Positions 1-10,566 of a stretch of 64,000 nt of DNA are shown here, in pieces. Source of the stretch: Penium margaritaceum (lineage: Eukaryota > Streptophyta > Zygnematophyceae > Desmidiales > Peniaceae); assembly GCA_023375785.1 (NCBI GenBank), contig SZWC01001177.1:219766-283765 (forward strand), read 5' to 3'. Positions within the stretch are counted from its first letter, which is position 1. Each line of letters begins with the position of its first letter. The notes below the pieces were generated by a model. It worked only from the letters and a program-made list of their open reading frames with translations, did no database searches and was not told the origin of the DNA. A program made the translations under genes and the position numbers.

Positions 1-24
1 CCCCCCCCCCCCCCCCCCCCCCCC
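1..24. repeat. Poly-C homopolymer
   Basis: A run of 24 C at the window edge, merging into an LTR stretch that carries a shorter C run in its relatives (for example near 19,233). A similar 33-C run abuts the assembly gap at 51,708, so this one may also mark a contig edge or an inflated homopolymer. Confidence 0.8.
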
Positions 25-357
25 TCCTCCCAAGCTCTGTAGAGCTTATTACCCAGCTAACCAGCCAATCAGAAAACATTCCTAGACCTATTTTCTGGCA
101 GGCAGGGTTTTCTCGGTGAGCCCTGCTAGACGGCCGACAGCCCAAAACCCAAGCGTCATCCGTTTTGCCTGAAAACTAGACCATACCATAATACCGACGC
201 TGCAAACGCAGTCGTGATCAGAAACAGCTAGAAAAATAGTAGTGAAGAGTTATGACTGCCCGAACCCAGGTAGTGCCTACGGTGGTCCATTGTCCCAGCA
301 GTGCCACGCAACATGAAACATGGACCCTAGGCAGAGCATGACGCTGCAGACGCAATA
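25..357 (-). repeat. Partial LTR, type A (left LTR of Copia-1)
   Basis: This stretch aligns by eye with 19,240-19,570, 38,110-38,460, 50,540-50,880 and, less well, 52,310-52,600. Shared landmarks are AGCTCTGTAGAGCTT, CAGGCAGGGTTTTCT and GCCCAAAACCC. Those copies lie within LTRs bounded by TGTTGG on the minus strand, so this is a piece of a type-A LTR. It lies downstream (minus sense) of the Copia-1 coding region, where a 3' LTR belongs. Confidence 0.8.
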
Positions 358-1835
358 GCTGAAGGACAACTTCCAGGGCATACGCCGTAGAGGGAGGGTC
401 GACCGTCACCATGGACTTAGCGGCGTCACGAGCGAGACCGCTCTCATGAGCAAGTAGTGCTATGCCAGTGGCACAGCCAGGGTGAACCTTAGTGAGGCCG
501 CGAGCACTCAAGCCGAGGGCCTTCATGCCAGGGTCACCGCTGACGACGCTGCGTGTGGGACGAGGGCAGAGGCGTCCGCTGGGTGCTTGTGTGTAGGGGT
601 CCGACGGGGCACGAGCAGTGGCCGCTGCAGACTCACATGCCGGTGTGGACTGCACGGTAGGTGGGTCACTAGAGGCTTGCGCGGCCTCAGCGGCCGAGGA
701 CAGACCCACAACAGACGTGGCCACGTCAGCGGCCGGAGGCGGGGATGGCTCAGAGCCAGACACGGACGCGGATGCAGGATCAGACAGGGCTTGAGACACG
801 GATGCACACTTTGACGCAGACTCGAACACGGGCGAGAGCGGAGAGGAGCGAGCCGCAGATGGGATAGGGCTGGGGGTGCCAATGGGCACAGCCTCTAGGG
901 ACAGTCCCTGGGGTGTCCGCGACGGAGTGACCGCACTGGCCGGGGGCACTATGCGAACCGTGACAGGAACCTCCCCCACACTACGTGGTCTGGCACACCC
1001 AGGGGCATGAGTAGTACGAAGAGCGTGGATGCGAGCAAGGTCGCGGAACGCGAGATGCTCGAAGAAGAGAGCGTCACGAGACTCCACGATGCGGCGTCGC
1101 TCGGGGTCCCAGAACCGCCAGGCCTTCGACCGCGGGGCCATGTCGACGAAGGCGCAGATGCAGTCCCATGGAGAGAGCTTGCTCCCCAGCTGCTCCGTTG
1201 TGAACCAGACACAGGCACGGGAGCCCCAGACACGGGACAGGTGCAGATCCGCGCGATGCTCGTACCACAACTCGTAGGGCGTGCGATGACCTGGAAGGGG
1301 GCCGTGTGGAATGGGGTTCTAGACCCAGGTCATGTACGCCATGCCCTCGAAGGCAAAGGCCTCAGGCATGGCACTGTCGGCGTGCATGGCGCAGACCGCA
1401 TCCTCCATGGTGCGGTTCTAGCGCTCTGAGATACCGTTTTGCTGGGTGGTGGCGGGAGTTGAGAAGTTGTGGAACACACCAAGCTCGGTGAAGGAGCGGG
1501 CCATGTCCCCGAGGTACTCGCCGCCGCGGTCAGAGGGAAAGGTCTGAAGGTGACGGTGGGACTGGCGTTCGGCCATGACAAGCCAAATGCGGACAGCGAT
1601 GGTGGCTTTGCTCTTCTGAGGCTGACTGTAGACCCAGCGCAAGCGCGTGAAGTCATCAGTCAACGTCAGGACGTAGCGGTCGCGGTCCTCCTCAAACTCG
1701 ACAGGGAGCGGACCCATGAGGTCGGAGTGGACAAGCTCCAAGGGCCGACGAGCCTTGGAGACAGACTTATGATAGGTGGACCGGTGCATTTTGCCTTAAG
1801 CACATGACAGGCAGTCGGTCATGGGTGGTGCCTCG
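218..1835 (-). pseudogene. Copia-1 integrase and integrase-RT linker
   Basis: The minus-strand frames at 1,418-1,789 read as a Copia integrase core (landmarks LVHSDLMGPLP, LTDDFTR and DRGGEY). The frame at 218-1,270 continues through the integrase C-terminal part into a Ser/Pro/Ala-rich linker ending in a GDPGMKALGLS block, which in sister elements (7,860 and 45,130) sits just before reverse transcriptase. Fossil; broken in several places. Confidence 0.85.
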
Positions 1836-1848
1836 AGGGGACACCGCA

Positions 1849-2735
1849 TCAAGGCCGAGAGCAGGCTGAGTGCAAATCAGCCTGCCGACAGTCCCTAGGT
1901 GGACATGACAGAGGCGTCAATGTAGGAGACAGTGGTGTTTGGGGGACATAGCACCAGCAACGAAGACACGAGCCATAGGAGAAGGAGGCAAGGGGGGGAG
2001 CACTCGCAGAGGACCCAGAGATGTGATAGAGATCATCGATGACCGTCCCACTAACACCCAGGCTCATCTTGGTGCAAGCACGGACAGGCAGCGGGCTGAG
2101 CTCCAGATCAAGGAAAAAGAGGACGTCGGAGGTGTATATGGGACCAGCGGGCCCAGTGAACTGCACAACTCCAACACCCTGGACAAGGTCCTCATGGTCA
2201 GCTACAGTGCGGATAGAGCGAACAGCGCCAACGGGATGCAAGACGACAAAGGCATCACGACGAGACGTCATGTAATGGGTGGCACCAAAGTCAGCGACCC
2301 AGGTGGCATCCGTGACACGCGTACAAGGAGCAAGGTGGCACTCGGTGACTGAACGGGGCACAGAAGCAGGGCGCTCGGCGGGTGACACGGCAAGACGAAC
2401 GGTGGAGCATCCATGAGACGCATGCAACCAAGACAAGTCATCAGGTCCGTCACGCGCACACGACTGGGCATGGGGACCACCACAGACAGCATCACGGAAC
2501 GACACAAACAGTCCACAAGCTGTAGAACCCCCTGGCTTAGTCAACTCACTCGCACCTCCATGAGATGAGCGCAGGGCGAAAAGCTCGTGCAGCTCGGCGA
2601 TCGTCTTGTCCCGGTCGGCGAGTGCCTGGTCGCGAGGGTCAGTGGAGGAGACCGTTGTGGCGGCGGGCTGCTCTGGGACAACCGCGGTAGTGGCGGCAGA
2701 GTGGGCGATCGCACCGGACGTCTGGCGCACGCGCG
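1849..2735 (-). pseudogene. Copia-1 protease and pre-integrase part
   Basis: Minus-strand frame with the Copia aspartic-protease region (block WVADFGATHYMTS near 2,270) followed by the gag-pre-integrase region (VQGVGVVQF, SDVLFFLDLELS). It lies between gag and integrase as expected. Fossil and broken. Confidence 0.8.
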
Positions 2736-2745
2736 CCTCGTTCGC

Positions 2746-3800
2746 CTACTGCAGCCTGCGCGTGACCTTTGCCCAGTTCAATGGGCGGCCCGTCAGGCGA
2801 GTGTAGTCGGGGTAGCGATGGTTGCCGCCGCAGTTGAAGCAGACGAGCCGGCGGCCCGTCATGGTCCCGGAGCCGCTGCTACCGCTGCTGCTGCTGCTGC
2901 CGCCGTTGTTGCTGCCGCTCCCGCTGCCGCTGCTGCAATTGATGCTGTTGGCGCTGGTGCCGCTGGGGGTCCCACCGCTGGAGCCATTGGCTGACGATCT
3001 ACGACCCTTCTTCCCCTGAGCTGGTACCATTGTGGTTGTAGTCGTAGGGGAGGAGGACGTGGTGCCAATTATAGCTGAAGCGGTGCTGCGACGAGCGCGG
3101 TTAGCTGCGTCCATGCCGGTGACCTCCAGGAAGTGGAGGGTGGCCAAGCGCAGCAGGGTCCCGTCGCTCCCCATATCGCGCAGTGGAGTCTGGTCCAAGT
3201 TGCTGAAGACGCGCGCATAGTCGGGGTGGATGCCGTAGAGGATGATCTGGAGGGTGGAGTACTACACAGGGGCATCGTCTCGCAACTCCTCGTGCAGCTA
3301 GATTGCCCAGCGCCAATAATATGTTGCAGACTCCTGAGTAGTCTAGCAAAGGGAATTTGAAGTCGGCGAGGCGCTCGGATTTCAGGGCCAAGGTGGCGCC
3401 CTCAAAAAGTGTGATAGCCAGTGCACATGTTGCGCAAGGATCTACTCCCGAGCCGGTCAGTGGGTCGCCAAGGCAACGACTAAAGTCCTTGGTGAAGTCG
3501 GGGGCGGCCTTCATCAGGCCAGAGGCGGCACGGACCGCCATCTATGTCTGGGTGGGGTCGGACGCTTGGTAGGGGGTGAAGTTGTACGCGAGGACCCCCT
3601 CGCTCATGGCCCACATGCGAAAGCGTAGCTTCCAGGACTTGTAGTCGTTTCTAGTCCGGAAGACGGGCGGGTCCGACTCAAACCACTTGGGTGGCTTGAC
3701 CGTCGGGAGAGCGATAGCCGAACGCACTGTGGGACCGGGCGTAGAGGAAGAAACCCCCTTGCCCAGGCGGGCCCGTAGAGCCAGCTCCTGAAAGCTCAAA
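2746..3800 (-). pseudogene. Copia-1 gag
   Basis: The minus-strand frames at 3,542-3,799, 3,101-3,541 and 2,746-3,198 together cover a Copia gag region. The N-terminal part has the PPKWFESDPPVF and SWKLRFRMWAMSEG block seen in other gags of this window (17,000 and 30,600). The C-terminal part has a CCHC zinc knuckle (CFNCGGNHRYPDY) and a Ser/Gly/Asn low-complexity run coded by CTG-type triplets (2,870-2,960). Fossil and broken. Confidence 0.85.
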
Positions 3801-5217
3801 GGGCGGCGAGATGAGCCCAGGCCGGCGCCGGCGCTGGAGTTCGTGTCCTGAAGGCCGCATTTACCTCACGCGCTCTGCGGCAGACCTCCAGGCGGAGGAG
3901 ACATGCTTGCAGCAGCTCCTCCTCACCCTCGTCTCTAGAGTCGGAGAGGGTCTCCACTACCTCATTGGCATTGCCGCCAAGAGCGAGGTGGTCCTTGCTT
4001 GGGTCTGCAGGCTGATGCTACTGCTGGGACAGGAAGCCCCTGACCAGGTCCTGCAGCTCAGCGATCTGCCTCGTCAAAGTCTGGCAGCTCTCTGCCTGCA
4101 GGTCCGCCAGTGCGCGCACCTGGCGCACCAAGGTCGTCGGACTGGGCGGCCGCTGCAACTGCTGCTATTGCTGCTGCTGTTAGTAGTGTTGCCACTGTGG
4201 TGTCGATGGCGGCGGCCGGCGTTGGCCGCCAATGGAGCTGCCCTCGGCAGCTGTGTCGGTGGTAGTGCTCGTGGGGGTGAGTTTCGGCATGACGGCCGGG
4301 TCTTAAGAGGACAGTGGCGGTGGTGTTGCCATTGGTGCTGTCGGTGGTGATGCCTGCGGAATTTCAGCGGATTGTCTCAGAATACCTTGGACTTGCCGCC
4401 AAACAGCCACCGCGGTTGCACCAATGCGGAACACGGCGGGGTGCCGCGAATTGGCGGGGCACCACCGTGAGTGCGTTCCACAGCCACTGCAGAACTGCCG
4501 CGGATAGCGACCGCGAAATTGCCGCGGACCTGCCGTGGACTCGCGACCGCGGAGCACCGTGGAGCACCGCCGGCGTGTTCCAGAACCGTCGTGGAGCCGC
4601 CGCGGCGGAACGCAGCAAATCGGCGGAACACAGCGGATCTGCCACAGCACTGTCACCACGGGATGACACACTTCAGAACAGCGCGTGCAACCGCGGTAGA
4701 TCCGCGGCATCATTGGCGCGTTCCATTGCGGCCGCGAAGTTGCCGCATGTGCTGCGGAGATCTTGTCGCCGCGGAGCATCACGGATTTTCCACGGAGCAG
4801 CTTTTGCTGTCGCGGAACGACCACCTCGGTCGTGCCAATGCGGAATATGGCGGGTTGCCGCGAAGTGCCGGGACACCTCCGTCAGTGCGTTCTGCAACCA
4901 CCGTAGAGCTGCCGCGACTGGCGACCACGGAACTGCCGTGGAACTGCCGGGGATTCACGACCATGGAGCACCGTGGAGCACCGCTGACGTGTTTCAGAAC
5001 CGTCGCGGAGCTGCCGTGGCGGAATGCCGCGGATCCGCGGAACACCGTGGATCTGCCGCGGAGTTTTTAAGGTCGGAGTTGTGGTGGGTCCTCCCAGGAC
5101 CTCTCGCCGAGACAGTGGGCGCTGCTGCTGCTGCTACTCAAGGCAACGGTTGCGGTCGCTTACTGCTACTACGGTTGCTGCGCCTCTGCTACGCAGCTGT
5201 GCGAGCACTGGCTCGCC
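3801..5217 (-). other. Copia-1 5' leader, GC-rich, no gene
   Basis: About 1.4 kb between the primer site and gag. It holds CTG-type triplet runs (4,150-4,180, 5,120-5,150) and a CCGCGG/GCCGCGGA-rich stretch from about 4,400 to 5,070. The long frames on both strands here come from this biased composition, and I recognise no protein in them. The equivalent leaders of Copia-2 and Copia-6 are also over 1 kb long and of low complexity. Confidence 0.6.
4419..5062. repeat. Two imperfect copies of a roughly 220-bp CCGCGG-rich unit
   Basis: 4,419-4,645 and 4,832-5,062 align with each other at a spacing of about 413 bp. Both begin near CCAATGCGGAA, run through GAGCACCGTGGAGCACCG and CAGAACCGTCG, and end near GTGGATCTGCC or a variant. 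The match is imperfect throughout, so the duplication is old. It lies wholly in the Copia-1 leader. Confidence 0.75.
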
Positions 5218-5229
5218 GCTATGATACCA
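5218..5229 (-). promoter_or_regulatory. Primer binding site of Copia-1
   Basis: On the minus strand this reads TGGTATCATAGC, one base from TGGTATCAGAGC, the initiator-Met tRNA primer site known for plant Copia elements. It abuts the LTR end (TG at 5,230 on the plus strand), as a primer site should. Confidence 0.75.
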
Positions 5230-6034
5230 TGAAGGACAGCTTCATAGCACTGCTGTTGCTGGCGTGGCAGCACAAGCCGGCCAGCTAGCTCACTAGCACA
5301 CACAGGTGGAGGTGAGAACAGCAAGGGGTTGGCTAGGGATACAGTCAAAGTGTCATAAGCTGTAAACAATGAATTGTGTAGAGAGAGATGAAAACTGAGG
5401 CCTAGACAACCTAAATAGTGTCTCTGACCTAGTGGGTGCACACACACGCGACGCAGAAGGGCACACATTTTCTAGTAGGAAAAAACAGTCACAGAAACAC
5501 AGTTTTGGGCATAACTCCCTCCAGACACGTCAGAACGACAAGCCCTCTAAACTTGAACAGCCGCATCGACAAGAGCTACGTTCTGATAGGCTGCAAGCAT
5601 ATGTGCTATCCCATAGCACAAATCTAAATAAGAATAAATTCTTCTGGGCGCCCGTCCTGCCCCCGGTCTCCTGCCATCGTAGTCATGTGAGGGATCTGCA
5701 CATGAATGGACATGAACCGAGGGGTCATCGTAAGCCGTGTACGACACACAAAACAACAATAGCACAGTCAGGTTAAGCGCTGCAAGCACACAGGTAGCCT
5801 CTACGGTGGCAGTGACCATCGGTGGTTCGACCACCAAGGAGGCCTGCTGATGGAGATGAGCACGTTGACGTAGGGAGGAGGCTCCAGCAAACTGCGTGTA
5901 GGCCTCAGCGTGCGTGGGCCCCACCGGATGAAACTCCAGGGGCGTCAAGTCTCACTGTCAGTCATCTGCACACCAATGTACTCAAGTCGGGAGGACACAA
6001 CATAGGGCAATGAGAGACGGGGAAAAAACCAATA
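5230..6034 (-). repeat. LTR shared by Copia-1 (5') and Copia-2 (3')
   Basis: An 805-bp LTR. The left limit is fixed by the Copia-1 primer site. The right limit is fixed by the purine tract ATGAGTCATGGGGGAG (minus) of Copia-2. The right third (about 5,752-6,034) aligns with type-A LTRs such as 19,560-19,841. The rest does not match type A and has weak likeness to the second LTR type (a TTTTGGGCATAACTC block near 5,502 resembles the GTTACGGCCAAAAC block). It therefore looks composite. Confidence 0.7.
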
Positions 6035-6050
6035 CTCCCCCATGACTCAT
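6035..6050 (-). promoter_or_regulatory. Polypurine tract of Copia-2
   Basis: The minus strand reads ATGAGTCATGGGGGAG directly before the LTR. The same tract precedes the LTRs at 38,730 and 52,845, which supports the LTR limit. Confidence 0.7.
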
Positions 6051-7874
6051 AGGCGTAGTGCACATGGGCGGGCAGCGTCACATGCAATTGACAAACTCCC
6101 CCAGGGCACATGCGGATGCAGGCGAGGACAAAGAGTGCAACTCACACTGTTCTTGAATGAGTTGCGCTTCAGTGCCTTGGTCAAGAAGTCAGCCAAGTGT
6201 CGTGCTATTTCAACCCACACAATGCTGATGCTGTCGTCATGCAACAATGAACGCACATAGTGATACTCAACATTGATGTGCTTTGTGCATGTGTGATTCA
6301 CGTCGTCATTGTCGGCGATGGCTTTGGCACTCTCATTGTCACAATGCAACGTGATGGATGCGATAGACTGACGCAACTCGGACAACAGAGGATGCAGCCA
6401 CATGCTCTCACATGCGCGTGAACCAAGGGCTACGTACTCAGCCTCAGCAGTGTTGCGTGTAATGCACCCCATCTTGCCACTGCGCCAGGACACCGCCATG
6501 CCACCAATTAGAAAGATCCAGCCTGTGCGGCTGTTACCGTTTGGACTGCCGGCCCAGTCACTGTCGGTGTAGCCCACCGCGACAACAGACTGCTGTCGGT
6601 GGAACATGAGACCTCGCCGTGGAGTCGAGACGACATAGTGCAGTACTCGGATCGTGACCTCAAAGTGGAGGTGATGCGGTTCCTAAGTGAACCGAGCCAA
6701 GAGGTTCATGGCAAACGCGATGTCTTGACGCGTCTTCGTCGCCAGAAACATCAGCAACCCGATGACGTGCAAATACGCGGTCACGTCTACCGGCTTCCCC
6801 ACCACGGCTTGATCAGAGCTCTTGAGCATCGCTTGACAGTCGGGCAACATGGGTGAGGATGCTCTCGGCACGAGGGGCAGGTCCTCAGCGAAGCGCCCGG
6901 TCAAGGTATGGACGTAGGCAGCTTGATGAACATGCAATATGCTAGTGGATGGATCATGCTCAATCTCCATGCCCAGAAAGACTCGCGCTGGCCAAATCTC
7001 CTTCATCTAGTAGGCAGCTTGCAACAGGTCCTTGACCGGTTGGATGTCAGCTGCATTCGGTGATACGATGAGCAGGTCGTCGACATTGACCAAGACGGCG
7101 ACAAGTGACTGACCTCGCGAGCTGATGAATAGCGCGGGATGGGCAGAGCTGCGAAGGAGGCCGCCGCTGAGAAGCGTGCGAGTGATCTCTTGGTTCCAGT
7201 AGCGCGGTGACTGCTTCAAGCCATAGAGGGCCTTCCGCAGCCTACAGACCTTACCAGAGCCATCGTCAAAGCCAGGAGGCTGCATCATGTAGAGCCCCTC
7301 GCCCTCCAGTGAGTCATGGAGGAAGGCGTTGCTCACATCCATCTAAAGCAGTGCCCACCCATGCTTGGCAATCAGGCTAAACAATGCGTGGCTGGTGGAG
7401 AACCAGTCGACCGGGGCGAAGATCTAGTCATAGTCGATCCCAGGGATCTCAGCAAAACCCCTTGGCCGTGAGACGGGCCTTGTACTTGTCTAGACACCCG
7501 TTTGGCTTCTACTTCCAGCGGAGAACCCACTTGGCACCGATGGCCTTGCGGCCCGGGGGAAGGTCGACGAGCTCGTAGATGTGGTGTTGCCGAATGGTAG
7601 CTAGCTTGTCGGCACATGCAGCTTCCCAGTGAGCGGCCTCGGGAGACGTCCAAGCCTCACGCACAGTGGCTTGGTCCTGTGGTCGCTCAGTGGGGCGGAC
7701 AGTGAGGGCATGCGCATCCCGTGCCCCTGGTGGCATCCACGTGAGTGTGGCTGCAATGGCATACCGGTGTTCCTGATGGAGCAGGGCGTAGCCCAGAGCT
7801 GACCCTGGATGTAGGTCAGCGATGACTGACAGTATGGCTAGACCAAGTGCCTTGGTGCCGGGGTCGCAACTCAC
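6047..7874 (-). pseudogene. Copia-2 reverse transcriptase and RNase H
   Basis: The minus-strand frames run from a GDPGTKALGLA linker block (7,874) through reverse transcriptase (7,653-6,683; landmarks MDVSNAFLHD, LYGLKQSPRYW and a VNVDDLL polymerase block) to RNase H (6,607-6,047; YTDSDWAGSP, AEAEYVALG, KHINVEYHYV, ADFLTKAL). Domain order and spacing are typical of Copia. Fossil; a few breaks. Confidence 0.9.
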
Positions 7875-8046
7875 GACCGTGGGAGTGGATCCACATCTTC
7901 GTAGGAGTGGATCCGCATCTCCCCTAGATCTGACATGAGGTGAGGATCCTTGTGAAATGATAGTGGGTCGTGGGGTGAGAGGGCATGCGGAGGTGGCCTG
8001 AACGCCAATTGACGGCCTGGGTCTGAGGCTCCCACCCGGACCACGT

Positions 8047-8288
8047 GTGTGGTGTGCCGATATGGGCGGGGCAGTCGGCCCTGAGGGGCCGATAGACGCA
8101 GATGGGGCAGCTAGCCCTGAGGGGTTGGCAGGCAGAGGCGGGGCAGCTGGTTCTGAGGGGTTGGCAGACTCCTACGGGGGAGTCGGCCTTGGAGGGCTGG
8201 CGGACACGGACAGGGCAGCCGGCCTCGAAGGACTGGCGGGCACGGACGGGGAAGCCGGCCGTGCGGGACTGGCAGATAGGGACAGGGA
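8047..8288. repeat. 36-bp minisatellite, left part (linker of Copia-2)
   Basis: Degenerate tandem units of about 36 bp around GGGGCAGCCGGCCCTGAGGG and CTGGCAGACACGGAC. On the minus strand they code a repeated 12-residue unit like PSGPAAPSVSAS. The array is cut at 8,289 by the Copia-3 LTR and resumes at 13,981. Confidence 0.85.
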
Positions 8289-9019
8289 TGTTGGCTCTAG
8301 TGGGTGTGGAGGCACCCTCAAGGATTCCTAGATCTCACTGAAGCACGCTACCAGTGTTTGGGTAGCCAATGGACACCAATGGTGAAGAGTGTGGAGCACA
8401 AGGATCACGAATGTGAGTGGACAGAACACGTCGCATTTAGTACATCTGAATTGAAATACGTTTTTGTTACTTTTCACAGTGAGATTACATCAAATCCTTA
8501 TAGCCTGCGATCAAAGCTTTCCAACGCATCCAAGGACGCCCAAAACGGAGCAGTAGAGCCCCTGCTACGGCCGTCAAAGTAACCCTTGGTGGAGCCGCCC
8601 ACCTGGCCTTACACTCTAGGCAACGGGAGGCGCTTCGACGATGACCCGTCAAAGCGCCTTTCCTCACCCAAAAGTCAAGGAGAAGTTCATCTTGGTCAAG
8701 GAGGTCCTTATGGCTACCTTATTCATGCCCCTGGTGCATTTGGAGGCCATTAGGAACGAACTCGGATCCCTGGCGGTGGAATTTCCCGCCACCCATGGCG
8801 GGTACCAGATTCCACTTGCCCAACACCCGATTTTCGGGCTAGGCTAACTTTCTGAATACTTACTCAAATTGAGCGATTCAAAACTCGATCCTGCATGGAA
8901 AAATCCAAGAAATACAAATCTAAAGTCAGATTAGGTGTTCGACTACTCCTCAGTGGAGTGGTCGAACCAGGGAATACGATCAACGGCACTCATGGCAAGG
9001 GGTACACCATGTCAACAAT
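8289..9019 (-). repeat. Copia-3 left (3') LTR
   Basis: 731 bp, starting TGTTGGCTCTAG and ending ATGTCAACA (TGTTG/CAACA inverted ends). It aligns along its full length with 13,257-13,980. A rough hand count over most of the length gives around 8-9% difference, more at the left end than the right. Confidence 0.93.
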
Positions 9020-9030
9020 CCCCCCCTTGT
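9020..9030 (-). promoter_or_regulatory. Polypurine tract of Copia-3
   Basis: The minus strand reads AAGGGGGGGAT immediately before the LTR start TGTTGAC, the usual site for plus-strand priming. Confidence 0.8.
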
Positions 9031-9071
9031 ACCAGAGCCTTGATGCCCTGTCCTTGGAACCTGTAGCATTT

Positions 9072-10530
9072 TTAAACCTCACAGTGCAGACCAAGCTCCA
9101 TGCAACTTGCATCATGCCTTTCCTTGGGCTGTGCCTTGGTCATGGCGTCGGCGAGCATGCGCTTAGTGCCACAATGTACAATAGCCGCATCTCCCTTCGC
9201 CACCAAATCCGGCGCGTAGTGATGCCGGATCTCGATGTGCTTGGTCCTTCTGTGTAGCACCAGGTTCTGGTTCAGGCCGATGGCACTTATGTTGTCAACG
9301 TTGAGCGCCATTGGCTTCCTTTGCGGCACACCAATCTCCTTTAGCAGCCGACGCAACCACACTGCAGCTTTCGCGAGTGCGACGTACTCCGCTTCGGTGC
9401 TGGACAGCGCCACGTAGTCCTGCTTCCTGCTTGCCTATGAAACTCCTGCACCACCAAGCACAAACATGTACCCCAACATTGATTTTCTGTCATCCACATC
9501 ACCAGCCCAGTCGGCATCGGAGTAGCCGACCAACTCAAGGGATTCGTCACGCGCTCCCCCTCCAAACACGAGCCGTGACTGTTTTGTCGCCTTGAGATAG
9601 CGGTGGATTTGCTTCACCGCTTGCCAATGCAGCGGCCCGGGGTTTACAACATAGCGGCTTATTTGGCCCTCCGCAAAGGCCAGGTTGGGCCGCGTCGCCT
9701 CCATGGCGTACATTATGCTCCCCACCGCGGACTGGTATGGCACACCTTCCATCTCCTCCTTCTCCTCGTCTGTGCTCGGGCCCATGCTCGAGCTCAACTC
9801 ACATGTGGTGGTCATGGGTGTGCCGATGGGGTTGCACTCCTCCATGTTGTAGCGTCGGAGCACCTCTTGCACGTATTTTGCCTGGCCCATCTGAAGCGTG
9901 CGTGCCTTGCGCTCCCTCTTGATGGCGACGCCGAGGTAGTACTCGAGCTCGCCCATGTCGGTCATTTTGAACCGACTGCCCAGCTGCCGCTTCAGGTTCA
10001 CCACCTCCTCCATGTCAGATGACACGAGGATGAGGTCATCCCCGTAAAGGACCACGATTTGGTGCAACCCCGGCTGCTTCCGCACGTCCACACTTTGATC
10101 CGCTTCGCAGCATTTGAATCCAACTCGGGCATGAAGCCGTCCATTTTCAGGTACCACATGAGTGGTACTTGCTTCAGTCCGTAGAGCGCCTTGCAAAACC
10201 GGCACACCTTCCCCGGCGGCGCGTCCATCCCCTTCGGCACCTCCATGAGGACCTCCTTGTCCAGGTTGCCGTTGAGGAATATGGTTTTTACGTCCATTAG
10301 GTGGACTTTGTAGTTGCGCGCCGCCGCCACCAAGAGGATGGAGCGGATGGAGGAAAACTTCGCCACCGGTGCGAAGGTTTCTTCGTATTGTTCACCCTTT
10401 CGTTGGGCATACCCCATCGCCACCAGCCGTGCCTTGTACCGCTCCACCTTCCCCTCCTTGGTGAGCTTCTTCATGAAGATCCACTTGGAGCCGATGATTT
10501 TTGCGCCCTCCTGTCAGTCAATCAGGTGCC
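9072..10530 (-). pseudogene. Copia-3 reverse transcriptase and RNase H
   Basis: The minus-strand frames at 9,998-10,474 and 9,435-10,205 cover reverse transcriptase (KARLVAMGYAQ, MDVKTIFLNG, LYGLKQ, then LYGDDLILVS). The frames at 9,341-9,565 and 9,072-9,413 cover RNase H (YSDADWAGD, SSTEAEYVALA, TKHIEIRHHY). Fossil; few breaks. Confidence 0.92.
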
Positions 10531-10566
10531 AAGTGCCGTTCTCTTTGTGGGAGGCGAGCTCACATT

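Larger units (their letters stand above)
25..6034 (-). mobile_element. Copia-1, Ty1/Copia LTR retrotransposon fossil
   Basis: Minus-strand Copia fossil. From right to left it shows a 5' LTR (5,230-6,034), primer site (5,218-5,229), long GC-rich leader (3,801-5,217), gag (2,746-3,800), protease/pre-integrase part (1,849-2,735), integrase plus linker (218-1,835) and part of a 3' LTR (25-357). No reverse transcriptase or RNase H part is seen. The order gag-protease-integrase defines Copia. It is broken, with many breaks (at least half a dozen), and clearly old. Its right LTR is shared with Copia-2. Confidence 0.85.

Noticed and set aside
4300-5290. A 324-codon plus-strand frame with Arg/Ala/Thr repeats
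   Set aside because: It comes from the CCGCGG-rich duplicated leader of Copia-1. Frames of similar length exist on both strands and no domain is recognisable.
5230-6034. A typical type-A LTR
   Set aside because: Only the right third aligns with type A. The left part does not, so it was described as composite instead.
8047-8288. CRISPR-like array of 36-bp repeats
   Set aside because: Units are directly abutting with no unique spacers, code an in-frame peptide repeat and sit in a eukaryotic retroelement. It is a minisatellite.
8047-8331. Plus-strand frame of Gly/Ala/Asp repeats (and 13,888-14,514, 45,398-45,817)
   Set aside because: The 36-bp unit is open on both strands. The minus frame fits the Copia polyprotein linker, and the plus frame is its shadow.
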